NCBI GenBank assembly: GCA_945643635.1
Contig: CALZFC010000259.1
Location: 272,001-336,000, forward strand
Direction: 5' to 3'
DNA: 64,000 nt
Source: Allodiplogaster sudhausi
Taxonomy: Eukaryota; Nematoda; Chromadorea; Rhabditida; Diplogasteridae
The notes under the pieces are model-generated. The model saw only the letters and a list, made by a program, of their open reading frames with translations. It was not told the origin of the DNA and ran no database searches. Positions within the stretch are counted from its first letter, which is position 1, and every line of letters starts with the position of its first letter. Positions 51,344 through 63,150 of this stretch are shown one piece after another. The position numbers and the translations under genes are program-made.

Positions 51344-53681
51344 AGGAGAGGAGGAGGATTTGAGAGAAAGGAAGGAGTTGGGTTTTGAACCCAAACCCAA
51401 CTTGAGAACCCACTTTTGTACTCATCTGATTCTACTTCACTGCCCTCGTGTTTCTTTGCTCGCTCCCTTTCTAATGTTTCGAATGGCTGGGAGCACATCC
51501 AATTATTGGCATATGTTTACATATTTCGAGTTTAATTGTCGCGCATTAAGTTGTAGCCTCGCCACTTGTAGGATGCGCACCCGTTTTTTGAAGACAAGAA
51601 AAGGCACCTCCTCTACCTCTACATGTCCCTTTAGATTGATGAGACCTCGTATTGTGTCCTCCTTTCTGTATCTGCGCTACTCTCCTCAGCTATGCTGCTC
51701 TTTCTCAACATCTTTCTCATATTTTACCTAGCCTCTTTTTGAATCCCAGCACATGAATCACAAGCACATTCTTTCTAGAACTTTCTCTCTCTCTCTCTCT
51801 TTCTCTCACCATCACTCATCCTCTTACTCGCACATTTTCAATGTCTCGAGCTTTTGGTGAGAAATTATGCGCTTTACTCAGACTTTTCCGCTTTCGCTTA
51901 TGGCGCCCCTCTTAAAAATCTTTCTATGTTCTTCAACCCGGCCTCCATTATTATACTCTGCTCATTCTTTTCAATTCATTCATGATATCCTTTCTCAGCA
52001 GGCCCTACTTTACTATTTATCACGGGGGAAAGTACTCTCTCACATTTACTGATTGAATGCCACTCATTATTAACCTGACTTTTTCTTTTCTTTTATCTGG
52101 AGAAATGTTTAGGAGTAGAGCAACATCAATTCTGTAAATGCGTGATTTTTTCTTCTCCATTTTTTTGTTGTTGTATAGAGTACGAATTTTGGCAGCATAG
52201 CTCGGAATGATTAATGTTTATTAGGCAAAAGTCTTTTATTCCTTCTTCTTCTTCTTTTCTTTTCCTGACAGTTTCACTCTCATTACATATGAAACGCTCA
52301 AAGTGTTTTTAAAATGCGTCACAAATTTCTAGAGCAGCCGATTTGGTGTGGTTTTTGCACGCCATTTTTGACTGATACAGCGAAGATGTTCTATTCTTTT
52401 GTTTGTATGCAATCTATCTACTCAAACTCTTGACATTGTTTGGAACAGGGAATAAAGCGTTGCCACAAGCATGGTCCCACGGCGCATTTTATGGCATAAA
52501 AGTGTTGAAAGTCACTGTTAATATCTGGGGAAATGGAAATGGATGACAATAATGGGTCCACATAAGTGGGAATCCACTGCTAGCTACGGTTGTGTTGCTT
52601 CTCGATGGAATACTGTGGAGATTGTCTGGTTACGTGCTTTAGGGATGTTGGGAAGCTGTGTGAATTGTCTGGTTACTGAGTCGGCAGTTTTATTGGTTAT
52701 TGGGTAGTTACTTTACTGTTTTCTGGTTTCTGGTTACTCAGTACGAGGAAGTTGAGTATTCTTGTTTTTGGACGGTGACAATTCTTCTTGTCCTGAACTA
52801 ATGTAGAGACCGCAGATAAAAGTTTGAAAAGGTTTAAAAAATTTTCTTCGCGTGATTTTTTGGTACTTTTGGGGGTTCGAAATTCATTTCAAAAATAAAA
52901 ACCTGAGAAAGTTGCATCCGCAAGCTTAAAATAAGAAGTAAATATCTGTTAGCCATCATACGCTTTTCTTATTAAATTTCTTAGAAATAGATTAAGAAGA
53001 CGTTTAAGTACGCTAAATCATAGAAAATTTCCCCGCGAATGACCGGATGTGTTTGTATTCGATTAATTTATACGCGCGCTTAAGGAATTTATCACGTTTT
53101 GAATGATATCTCAAGTCGGCGCTTGCCTTTTTGAATGAAAAATTTTCCCTGATACTCCTAGCAAGACCTGGAACGAATGGGCAGTCGAATATGTCCCGCC
53201 CAGTCCCAATTAACCGAACACTTAAATATTGGCGGTTGCACTTCCATCCCCAAGGTCAATTTTTAGACGTTCACTCTCTAATTCTATACTTTGAATACTA
53301 TTGATGAAATATAGGCCAGAAAAAGCAAGCTAGAATGCATAAACTTTATAAAAACAACTTGGTTAGAGGAATTTCAGATATAACTCATGTCGCACTGGAT
53401 ACTGTAGTGCGCCCGGTCAAATATGTGACCATAAAAGCTATCTGCGGTCTCTAAATATGACGATGTTTTCTCTAATTGCGAATTAGCCTCATTAATCTCT
53501 AATCCTTCTCTCTATGCCACAGAGAACGAGAGCATTGATGTCGTGGCTTCATCGTCTTGGAGAAGGGCCACCGCCGCTCGGGAGGAAGGGCTGAGGAGGA
53601 AGGAGAAAGAGAGGAAGAGAAGAGGAAGGAAGAGTAGAGAAGCAGAGAAAGAAGAGAGAAGCAGAGAGGGAAGAGAGCGAG
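51344..53681. other. Cyclin B3 3' region and cyclin C upstream region
   Basis: No gene recognised. A/T-rich with a short (CT)n at 51783-51808. AATAAA at 52451 is a candidate poly(A) signal but lies 1.1 kb past the stop. GA-rich Arg/Glu frames just before 53682 are probably 5' untranslated sequence of cyclin C. Confidence 0.45.
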
Positions 53682-54733
53682 ATGGCAGGCAACTTTTGGC
53701 ACTCCTCGCATTAGTAAGTTGTTATGGTTTTATTTGATTTTTGTTGTTGTTGCCTGATCAATTTTGAGCATCCGTCAACTGTTTTCAAGTTTCCCGCCAA
53801 AAGTTTTTTTCCCGCCAATTTACGCGAAAGGATTAAAGGAATTGTGCTAGATCGAAAAGAAGAGTGATTGACTGTCTGTTTTCCTCCACATAAGTGCTTC
53901 ACTATTTGAATCTTTTAAATCTTCCCGCCAAAATAGTCGTAAAAAAAAAGAAGAAGAAGAAATCTCTTTGCACTACTACAGTGAGCAATGGCTGCTCGAG
54001 AAGGCCGACGTGCTACGCGGGAGAGCGGACGATCTGAAGGTGTACAGCGAGGACGACTACCAGAAGGTCATCATCTTCTTCTCGAACTGTCAGGAAGGAT
54101 GCTTCTTCTTTTCTCTCTCCTTTTTCTTCCTCCTCCTTGATAACGGCCAACCCGGGGGGGGGGGGGGGGGGGGCACGGAATAATAGCCACGAAATCTAGA
54201 TTGAACAGAATTCCTTGTTATAAAGAAAATGTATCCATACCTGTGGTGGTTTTACACCTGGCTAGAATGCTTATTTAGGAGTTGAAAAGGAGAATGCTGA
54301 TTGGTAGTGTATTGCAGTTTTGTTATACATAGAACTTTGTCAAATAAAACTGTTCATAAGGCAATAAAAAGTGGTTGTTTAATAAGTTAGTAAGTCATTA
54401 ATTTATCATTAACTTAATTAATAAGTAAGTAATTTTAATTTCATTTCAGTGATTCACCAGATCGCAACGAATCATCACGTTCAGGTGCAAGGAAAGACGA
54501 CTCGGATGCAGGTGATTTTATTTAACGTTTTTGATAAGATTTGACTCCTTTGTTGTTATTGTAAGAATTAAAGGGTAGTGTGATATGGCTTTTAGATGCA
54601 TTTCAGAATGTTGTTTCATTCCTTTTTTTATTCAGAAAGTAGACTCTCATATTTTGTTTAAACAACTCGTTGTTTTTTCTTGCTGTTTACTGTAATTGAA
54701 GGGGAATTGTGCAGCATTTTTGCTTTTATTTCC

Positions 54734-54778
<45 letters not shown>

Positions 54779-56151
54779 TCAGTTTTTTTGTTGTTATTTT
54801 TCCTTTTTTATGTTTCCTTCATTATAGTGGTAATAAATATAAGGGGCGTTTAATTGAGGAAGAAGGGACAAGGTGATCAATATTGGGGGGGGGGTAACTT
54901 TGTATTACCACTTTTAATAAACAAAAAAAGAGATTAGAAATACTTTTTGTAATAAAAAAGATAATAATAAATTACGGCCTGCTTTCTTTTCAGGTGATCG
55001 CAACGGCTTGTGTGTACTTCAAGCGGTTTTACGTGAGGTGAGAGGAGTAAAGAAAAATTCCAAGTTTTCCTTCTGCTGCCACTTTGGAATCCGATTTCTC
55101 GAAAGTTACTGCCTAACAAGTTGTTAAGAGGTGTTTATCACGACTAGTCATTAGACATTCTAATCTCCTTCTTTCTCATTATAAGCATCACTCTCATACT
55201 CTCTCCATTTCTCTCTTTCTCTCCCTCTCTCTCTCTCTCTCGCCCTCTTTCTCTCCCTCTCGTCTCTCTCGCTCTCGCTTTTTTTCTCTCTATCCCCTAT
55301 CACACTTCTTTTCCCATGTTATGATAGTTCCGACGGTACAACAGGAATGAGGAAATTTTTACACCGATAAGTAATGACTTTGATCTTCATGTGATTTTCA
55401 AAACATATTCAAAGGCGTACAGAAATGACCATCGCATGTTTGTCCCAAAATTTTTTTTCAGAATCCTCTCTATCTCTCTATCTCTTTCTCACTCTTCTCT
55501 CTCTCTCTCATCTCCTCTCTCCTTCTCTCTCTCATCTCCTCTCTCCTTCTCTCTCTCTCACTCTCTCTCTCTCTCTCTCTCTCACTCTCACTCTTCCTCT
55601 TCAGGCGTTCCTTCAAGGACGTCGACCCTTTCCTGATGGCGCCCGCATGCATCTTTCTGGCGTCGAAGGCAGAAGAGCACGGCGTTCTTAGCACCAAGGT
55701 ACGAGAAGAGAGAGAGAGAAAGAGAGAGACAGAGAGAGAATGAGAAGAGGGAGAGAGGGTGATGAAAGAGAGAGAGGGGAAAGAAAGAAAGAGAGACAAA
55801 CAGACAGAAAGAGAGATAGAGAGAGCGAGAGGAGAGAGAGAGAGAGAGAGAGAGAGGGGAAAGAGAGAGAGAGGGGAAAGGGAGAGAGGAGATATAAAGA
55901 GAGAGTTCTTCCTCCCTCAATTCTTCTTTTTCTCTCACTAATCTGACCTAGTCCGAGAATTATCGAGTTATTTTTATTGCTTTAACTTGTGCAGCAAATA
56001 GTCATATTAATAATAATATTAGAAAATATGATTTTGATATATTAATAATAAAAAAAATATAAAGTAGGTATATTAATAGTAATGCGAAATAACATAAGTT
56101 AGCTATAATTATAATGTTTAAAAAATGTATTCAAATAAAAAGAGAGAGGGG

Positions 56152-56199
<48 letters not shown>

Positions 56200-59100
56200 G
56201 GAAAGGGAGAGAGGAGAAATTAAGAGACAGTAAAACAATTTTTAGTCCTTGCTCCACGCCATGATCCCTTCGTGCTCGACGCTAATCGGAGGCATGGACT
56301 GGCCTACACTCTCGCCGTTTCTGGAGTGTCAGTGAGAGAGAGAGAGAGAGTAGAGAGAGAGAGAAGGGAGAGAGAGAAGAGATGGAGGAGAGAGAGAGTA
56401 GAGTATGAGAGAGGGAGAGACAGAGTTGCCAGATATAAAGGGAGAAAGATGGGGAGAGAGGAAGTTAGATGGGTGAAAGAGAGAGAGAGAGAGAGAGATG
56501 GGGTAGAAAGAGAGAAAGAAAGAGAAACTGATATCTGAGAGAGAGAGAAGAGAGAGAGAGGAGAGTATGAGAGAGGGAGAGAGAGAGATGGGGTACAAAG
56601 AGAGAAATTTAAAGAAAGAGAAACTGATGTGAGAGGGAGAGAGAGAGTGAGAGATAGAGAGTGAGAGAGCTATCCTAAAGGAAGAGAGGGTAGTGACAAA
56701 GAGTAGCTGTTTCAGTGGTTGTATTTATCGTTATATGCACATGTTTGAGGATATGTGACAGCCGGAGAGGGAAATAGAAAGAAACGGAAGGGGCGTGAAA
56801 AAATTATTAGAAAAAGAAAGGTAATAGAGAAATTGAAAATAAATGAGGCTTTTTTTTTGCTGAATTATGGACGATCGGCAGTTTTCTTTGCCGTTTTTCC
56901 CATTTGAGCTGTGAGCGGTATAGAAAGAAAGGATAATAATCCACCAATATACTGTGAAGAGACACTGACAATAACATACAGATAAATAGAAATTTTTTTG
57001 CCTTTTTCAGCGCTGAAGAAGATTGGACCCTTGTCAGCACAAGGAGAAATGAACTCGCGCGTTGCGATGCTTCAGGTTTATTTAACAATTATTTAATTTT
57101 TTTTGCCATTTTACAAAATAATGGATCTGGTTTTTCTCAATAAAAGTCATTTTGTGCTTTATTCTCGTTGACCTGAAGTATTCTTTTTTTCCTTTGAACT
57201 ATGTGAAATTTTACTAGACTAAAAGAACATTTCCACGAGATAGAGAAAATTTACTTGTCCAAACGAACTTTTTCTTAAGATAATATCAAATTTTACTTCT
57301 TCTCTGTAAACAGAAAAAAAGTATAAAATATTTATATAACTTTCTAACAGGAGGCCGAGTTTATCCTCCTCGAGATACTCGACTGCTGCCTTGTCGTGTA
57401 TCAACCGTATCGACCGCTGCAACAACTGATTACGGTAGGAATAAGCAGCTTGGTATGATATCAAAGAATGATATTACACGGTATTACACACGAGATAACA
57501 CACGGTATCACGGAGGCAGGTCTTCGTTTTTGTTTAGAAACGAAATTTAGATCGTAATAGAGCAATTACAAAGCGAGAAAGTTGTCCCGACAGAATTCCC
57601 TTTTTCGGTAGTATTGTATTGATACATCTATATGTGTCAATTTTTTTCTCTCTCGGTAAATCGGGCATCAACGACTTAGAAAAAAAAAAAGGATGTTTTA
57701 GCAGCAATTTCAAGTACCCTTTAAAGGCTAACCCTGCCGGTCGTTTTCGTTGTAGAACCTTTTAAAGGCTACTGTATTCCTGCGACGAATCGTTGTAGGA
57801 CCTTGCTAAGGCTATCGTATTATTGCGCCGTGTCGCTGTAGGACCTTGCTAAGGCTATCGTATTCTTGCGCCGTGTCGTTGTAGGACCTTGCTAAGGCTA
57901 CCGTAACCCTGTTCCTCGTTCGTTGCAGGACCTCAAAGATGTGCGCGAGGCGGAGAGGTCGTCATCGTCGTCAGCAGCAGCAGCAGCAATCTCTTCTTCG
58001 TCCTCTGCGCTGTTTGCCTCGCTGCCACTCGAGCAACTCGAAGCGGACACGTGGCGCATCTGCAATGACAGCATGCGCACGGATGCGTCGCTCCTCTACG
58101 CGCCGCATCTCATTGCGATTGGTTAGAGGAGCCTTTAGATGACGTCATAGCCAAAAATGGACATCAAATTCGGAATCCTAAAAAAACTAGCCCTAGGGTT
58201 GTTTTCTTGTGGTTGGTTTGAGAAGAGAAATCAAAGCTTTAAATGAAGTCATTGTGAAAAATTGACATCAGATTCGGAATCCTGGGCCCAAACATCAACT
58301 ATGAAGCACTTTTCCCTCCCCGCTGTTTTCAGTGGCATCTCAAGGTATATAGAGAATGGATGAATCAGTAGCTGATGTTAATATGAAAGCTAAATTAACA
58401 AATCAAAAAAGAAAGTTAGCACAAAATAAGAATTCAACAATTTTGGTTGAGGTGTGATTAATATTTTGATCAGGGGAAAAAGGTACTGTCGATTTGACTG
58501 ACCAACCCAGATTTTGGGGCCCTCCGAAGCCCTACCCCACCATGTTTCTTGAGTAATATTTAGGCAGAAACAGTAAACCCACCGTGGTCTCCGGGCCCAA
58601 TACCTCCTTCCTCACCCTGATTTTCTGGGTCCTCGACAGTGGCTTTTATTCCCTGATTTTGATAAATAAATGTTATATATTTTGTTAAAGATAGGATACA
58701 TATTTTGACAAAAGTTTGTTTTGGATAAAGATATCATATATATTTTGATAAAGATTGAATAAGTGTTTTGATAGAAACATTCTATTGATTTTGGTGGAAT
58801 TCTTCTAGGTCAAGGAATCTAAAAAAATAAATAAATAAAAATAAAATAAATAAAAAAAGAATATATTTTCCTAGGCTGCATCCAGTTGGCCGCCCTCTGG
58901 ATGGGCAAAGAAGAAGCGATGAGTGCGTGGTTCGCAGAGCTCGTTGTCGATTTTGAGAAGGTGGGGATTTATTTTATTTATTTTTATTGTTAATGATAAC
59001 ATTATTATTATTGTTATTTTATATTTTTATTATTTACCCATGAAATCAACATTGCAAAGGAGTTGTGGCCTACGTTATATTTATATACAAGTAGTAGAAA

Positions 59101-59832
59101 GTATATCTAACTAGTTATTGAACAACCAATTTTATACCGCACGAGGTAGAATATTGATTACAAAATATTTTTCGTTGAGGTCTCCGACATCGTTTAATTT
59201 CAACTTGCCTTCTACAAGCACGTACAGCTTTTGTAGTTGCTCATTCACATTGGAATAGGCGAAATACATATTGAACTTATTTCCTTGTAAAAAATTTATG
59301 CGTACTAACTAGGTGGTTTTACACCGTGCTATAATGTTTATTTAGGCGTTGAAGTAGTCAAGGGCGATCTCGATCGAGTAGAATCCAAGTAGTTCTAAAA
59401 AAAATACGAGAAATACAACTTTACAAAGGAATTGGTTGCTTGATAAAATAATAATGTGAGTAATAGAAAGTATAGCTAGCTGGTTATTCCACACGCATTT
59501 TGTACTGCATGAGGAAGAATATTGATTTAAAAATATTTTGTTAAGGTTTTCGAAATCGTGCAAATTCTGCTGGCCTTCTACAAGCACGCGGCCAGCCTGA
59601 GTGACAAGGAGACTGTCAAGGTGTGTTTATAGTAAATGTTTTTTTTGCCGGATTTCAGAATAATAATTTAAAAAAAAAATACATTTTTTAAATTATTATT
59701 CTGAAATCGGTTACCAAAGCTTTGTATTTCTTTCATACTCTCTTCTCATTTCTTTTATGAAATGGAGCAGACTAGGATTTTTCACCACTGTTCAAAAAAC
59801 AATTCTCTCTTTTATTCCATGAGCTCTCCCTA

Positions 59833-59899
<67 letters not shown>

Positions 59900-59933
59900 T
59901 TTCTCTCTCTCTCTTTCTCTACCTCTCTCACTT

Positions 59934-59994
<61 letters not shown>

Positions 59995-60043
59995 GCCTCT
60001 CTCACATTCTCTCTCTCTCTTTCTCTCTCGCTCTCTCTCTCTT

Positions 60044-60097
<54 letters not shown>

Positions 60098-60224
60098 CTC
60101 CCTTTTCTCCTAGACTCTCCTCGAGAAGCTCCCGCATGGATCTGCGACAGCTCAACAGTCCATGTCTGACTCTGCGTCTAGCACCCCCGCAGTCACGTCG
60201 ACTTCTTCCAGCGGATATATGTAA
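53682..60224 (+). CDS. cic-1: Cyclin C, copy 1
   Basis: Regulatory partner of CDK8 in the Mediator kinase module. Exons, all in phase: 53682-53713, 53982-54088, 54450-54511, 54994-55037, 55605-55698, 56246-56327, 57011-57075, 57351-57434, 57929-58121, 58875-58960, 59546-59620 and 60114-60224; about 344 residues. Diagnostic stretches are MAGNFWHSSHY, EQWLLEKADVLRGRADDLK, VIATACVYFKRFYVR, FKDVDPFLMAPACIFLASK, EAEFILLEILDCCLVVYQPY, TWRICNDSMRTDASLLYAPH and SAWFAELVVDFEK. Longer than human cyclin C (283) because of a poly-Ser/Ala insertion in exon 9 (SSSSSAAAAAISSSSS) and a Ser-rich tail. Exon 6 (SLLHAMIPSC...) is least certain; it replaces a poorly conserved loop and its phase fits with the GTCAGT donor. 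Introns are crowded with GA/CT tracts. The adjacent copy at 62231 is a tandem paralogue. Confidence 0.9.
53790..53929. promoter_or_regulatory. Three E2F-type TTCCCGCC sites in cyclin C intron 1
   Basis: TTTCCCGCC at 53790-53798 and 53808-53816, CTTCCCGCC at 53921-53929. TTTCCCGCC is the core E2F/DP site controlling cell-cycle genes. The same core, inverted (GGCGGGAA), lies just upstream of the second cyclin C copy. Confidence 0.45.
54152..54174 (+). repeat. Poly-G run
   Basis: A run of about 20 G in cyclin C intron 2, 65 bases past exon 2. It could form a G-quadruplex in the pre-mRNA. Shorter G/C homopolymers recur in the cyclin B3 introns (48600, 48908, 50208). Confidence 0.8.
55465..56690. 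repeat. CT tract before and GA tracts after cyclin C exon 5
   Basis: CT-rich 55468-55600 ends at the exon 5 acceptor; GA-rich 55705-55905 starts at its donor; further GA at 56140-56215 and 56330-56690 around exon 6. A (TA)n run sits at 54737-54772 and CT at 55195-55290. Arg/Glu and Ser/Leu frames here are artefacts. Confidence 0.95.
57713..57928 (+). repeat. 43-bp tandem repeat carrying copies of the exon 9 splice acceptor
   Basis: TGTAG/RACCTT-type acceptors at 57755, 57798, 57841 and 57884 are spaced 43 bases apart; the true acceptor (TTGCAG/GACCTC at 57928) comes 44 bases after the last and is itself the end of the array. Units share GGACCTTGCTAAGGCTATCG. Use of an upstream AG would shift the frame. 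Confidence 0.85.
58471..58655 (+). mobile_element. Non-autonomous hAT-like element, copy 3
   Basis: 185 bp starting CAGGGGAAAAAGG and ending TTTTATTCCCTG, flanked by the exact 8-bp duplication ATTTTGAT (58463-58470 and 58656-58663). Same family and orientation as the two copies in cyclin B3. Lies in intron 9 of cyclin C. Confidence 0.9.
59085..59240 (+). pseudogene. Relic duplicate of cyclin C exon 11
   Basis: The DNA at 59090-59240 parallels 59460-59600, including flanking intron (GAGGTAGAATATTGATT against GAGGAAGAATATTGATT) and exon (TTCTACAAGCACG). The relic has lost the reading frame (GTTTAATTTC replaces the exon core) and is not a usable exon. The two copies are about 370 bases apart in the same intron. 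Confidence 0.7.
59648..59710. repeat. Small hairpin, about 21-bp arms
   Basis: CCGGATTTCAGAATAATAAT is mirrored by ATTATTATTCTGAAATCGG across an A/T loop, in the last intron of cyclin C. Confidence 0.75.
59835..60100 (+). repeat. (CT)n before the last cyclin C exon
   Basis: About 260 bases of CT repeat ending at the TTTTCTCCTAG acceptor of exon 12; effectively an enormous polypyrimidine tract. Confidence 0.95.
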
Positions 60225-60226
60225 CC

Positions 60227-60262
<36 letters not shown>

Positions 60263-60352
60263 AAGAGAAGAGAAGAGAGAAAGAGTGAGAGAGAGAAAAT
60301 AAGGGAAAGAGCGAGGGAGATTTTTCTCTACTTCTCTGCCTCGCTTTCTCAT

Positions 60353-60390
<38 letters not shown>

Positions 60391-62106
60391 GTGTGTCTGC
60401 TTCATCTACCACGGCCTATCACATGCATCATTGACCCCTCAACAAGTTTTCCTTAACTTTTTTCCCCCAAAGTACGCTCATGAGTAGAGGTGCTGCTGGT
60501 CTGTCCATCCAACCTCTGTAAAGATTAATTTCAAGGTTTTACAAAATTCCAACCACCCTGCCCCCCCCTTCTTTCATTTTTGATCTACTCGATTCGTCTT
60601 TGTACATTTTGTGAACATTTTGTGTTTTGTCTCTCCGTTTGAACAAGGTCTACACATCATCATGCTCTCTCTTCATCAATCAAAGGTAACCTCACAATAG
60701 CAAATGTATCTCAGCATTATTATTAATTCGTGGTCAATGTCGTAATTTTGATTCGTAATTTGTAAATGTGCTTCTCCAAATCTGTTCTTTTCGTCTGTCC
60801 TAATCGTAAGTTTGTAAACTGGCACATATTTTGATGCTTTTCGTTTTATCATGGAATAATTTGTTTATATTATTCGCTAAATCTATACTTATTTGTAAAT
60901 TTTTCACATATTTTTCATCCTTCCGTTTTATCATTGATTAAGAAGTGCTGCTGCTGTATCATTGGCTTTTATTTTGTTATTTTAATTTTTAGCTCCTTGA
61001 AGGTGCATTTTCTTGCTTACATATAATGTCGTCGCTAATTACCTCTCTATTCAAAAGCATAGTTTTTACAATATATTCCTTTCTTAATTGACCTTTCTTT
61101 TGAACGCCCTCAATTTCTCTTCTCTGGCATGTAGAAGATTATTTTTTTTTGCGATGCGTACTTCTTCCCCGCATTTCTGCTCCTCTTAATTTACAATTTT
61201 CCTTTAGCTCAAATCTGTCTACTAGTACTTCCACAAATAGCACTATCACTAGTGTCATTATCTGACAATGAGAAAGACGTATATTTCTCTGCAATGTTCC
61301 CTAGTCACCTTCAATGTAGACTCAACTATATTTTGACGAGATATGTCAATATTGCTAATTTGATCTTGTTCTTTTCCGATTTTGTATGTAGTTTGATCAA
61401 TGTTTTATAATGGATATTATATACATACGAATCCTGTGACATTTACTTGTGTATATATTACCTTATTATGTGCACATTTTCTTGGCATTTTATCAAAAAT
61501 AGTTCTAGCGTCTCACCAGACCACAGTTTTACATCCTTTACATTATTTAATCTCTTGGTTGTATACATTTAAGCTTTAATTAAGTTCAATTTTTTTATAA
61601 ATAATATGCCGAAAGTACAACAGATACTATTAAGATCCCTGGCGATGTTTTTTTTAAAACTATTTATGCTTGAACAATATAGACATCTTCTACGTCATTC
61701 TTCAACGGCTTTACGAAACGTAATAATATTTGATCTCTTGTAATTAAATCTATGATAATTCTGTAATTTTTTTGTATGATGTTTTAGCAAGAACGGAAAT
61801 AAAGCTTACTTCCGGCATATTTCATAATGAAAGCTCGCTAATGCGTTTAATCGCTACCGGATACATATATTTTTTTTACTGTTTTTAGTGCCCGACATCC
61901 TCTATAAACCCCATTCTCATTTAGGAATCAAGGTAAGTTTAGTATGGATGTTTTAATTTGAAGTTTCTACAATTTTGCCAGTAACATGACTTGGGATTAA
62001 TATATTTGAGCCCACTCCCCGTCCTCTCCCTAATTTAGGTGAGGGCCTAAGTACTAAAAACAGCGCTAGGAAATAGGCAGGAAATACGGTAAACAATTCC
62101 GGGTTT
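60225..62106. other. Cyclin C 3' region and intergenic spacer
   Basis: Right after the stop, a GA tract (60228-60300) and a CT tract (60355-60385) could pair into a 3' UTR hairpin. The rest is A/T-rich with no gene recognised. AATAAA occurs at 61797. Confidence 0.5.
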
Positions 62107-62193
62107 TTTGAACGTCAATTTTTAGGTGGCGGGAATTTTGAACGTCAATTTTTAGTTGGCGGGAATTTTGAACGCCAATTTTTAGTTGGCGGG
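62107..62193. repeat. 30-bp x 3 tandem repeat with E2F-like cores
   Basis: TTTTGAACGTCAATTTTTAG plus GTGGCGGGAA is repeated three times; GGCGGGAA (inverted TTCCCGCC) falls at 62128-62135 and 62158-62165, and GGCGGG at 62188-62193. The array ends 38 bases before the ATG of cyclin C copy 2, so it may be the core promoter. Confidence 0.6.
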
Positions 62194-62230
62194 TCCCACA
62201 CGGATGTGATCCGACCCTTGAAGCACAGAG

Positions 62231-63107
62231 ATGGCTGGTAACTTCTGGCAGAGCTCGCATTGGTACGAGACTTCGATTAATTAATTAATTAATTTGTTTA
62301 TTCATTTATGTATATTTAGTAATCAATAGAAAAAGTTATAAAGTGAATAATTAATTAATTAATTAATTAATTTGTTTATTCATTTATATGTTGTAGTAAT
62401 CAATAGAAAAGTTTTTTTAAAGGCTTGTTTTAATATTGTTGATAGATCTTTTCCGGCTGTTGGGGACTATTTGATGTGAGTAGTAGCGATTTTTCCTTTT
62501 TTTTTTTATAAATACTAGTATATCAATTTGTCAACAGTTTAAAAAGAAAAAAAAGTTCTCTTTAACAGTGAGCAATGGCTCCTCGAGAAGGCGGACATTC
62601 TGCGCGGGAGAGCGGAAGATTTGAAAATCTACTCGGAAGAGGAGTATCACAAGTTGTTCAGCTTCTTCTGCACGGGTTAGAGGATTTGATTTTTATGTCA
62701 AGTTAATCAATTAACTTTTGTATATCGTACATGAAATCAAGTTGTTCAGCTTCTTCTGCACGGGTTATTTAGTTATCGTACATGATATGAGGTATTTCAA
62801 TCTGTCAACATTGACATAAATACTATTTGGTCGTCGTTCAATTGCAAAAAATAGTAAAAATAGCTGAGGGTTAGAGGATTTGATTTTTAACTCTTATTAA
62901 TCAATTAACTTTTGTATATCGTACATGAAATTAATATTTTGTCGAAATATGAACTATTACATGCACCTTTAACCTCTTCTCTTCAGTATTTGTCAACATG
63001 TAACTCTGTATCCGAATTCTATAGTTGGTTTAGTCCGCTCTCTTTCTCTCTCTCTCTCTCCCTCTCTCTCTCTCTATTTCTCTTTCTCTTCCTCTCTCTA
63101 TTTCTCT

Positions 63108-63150
<43 letters not shown>

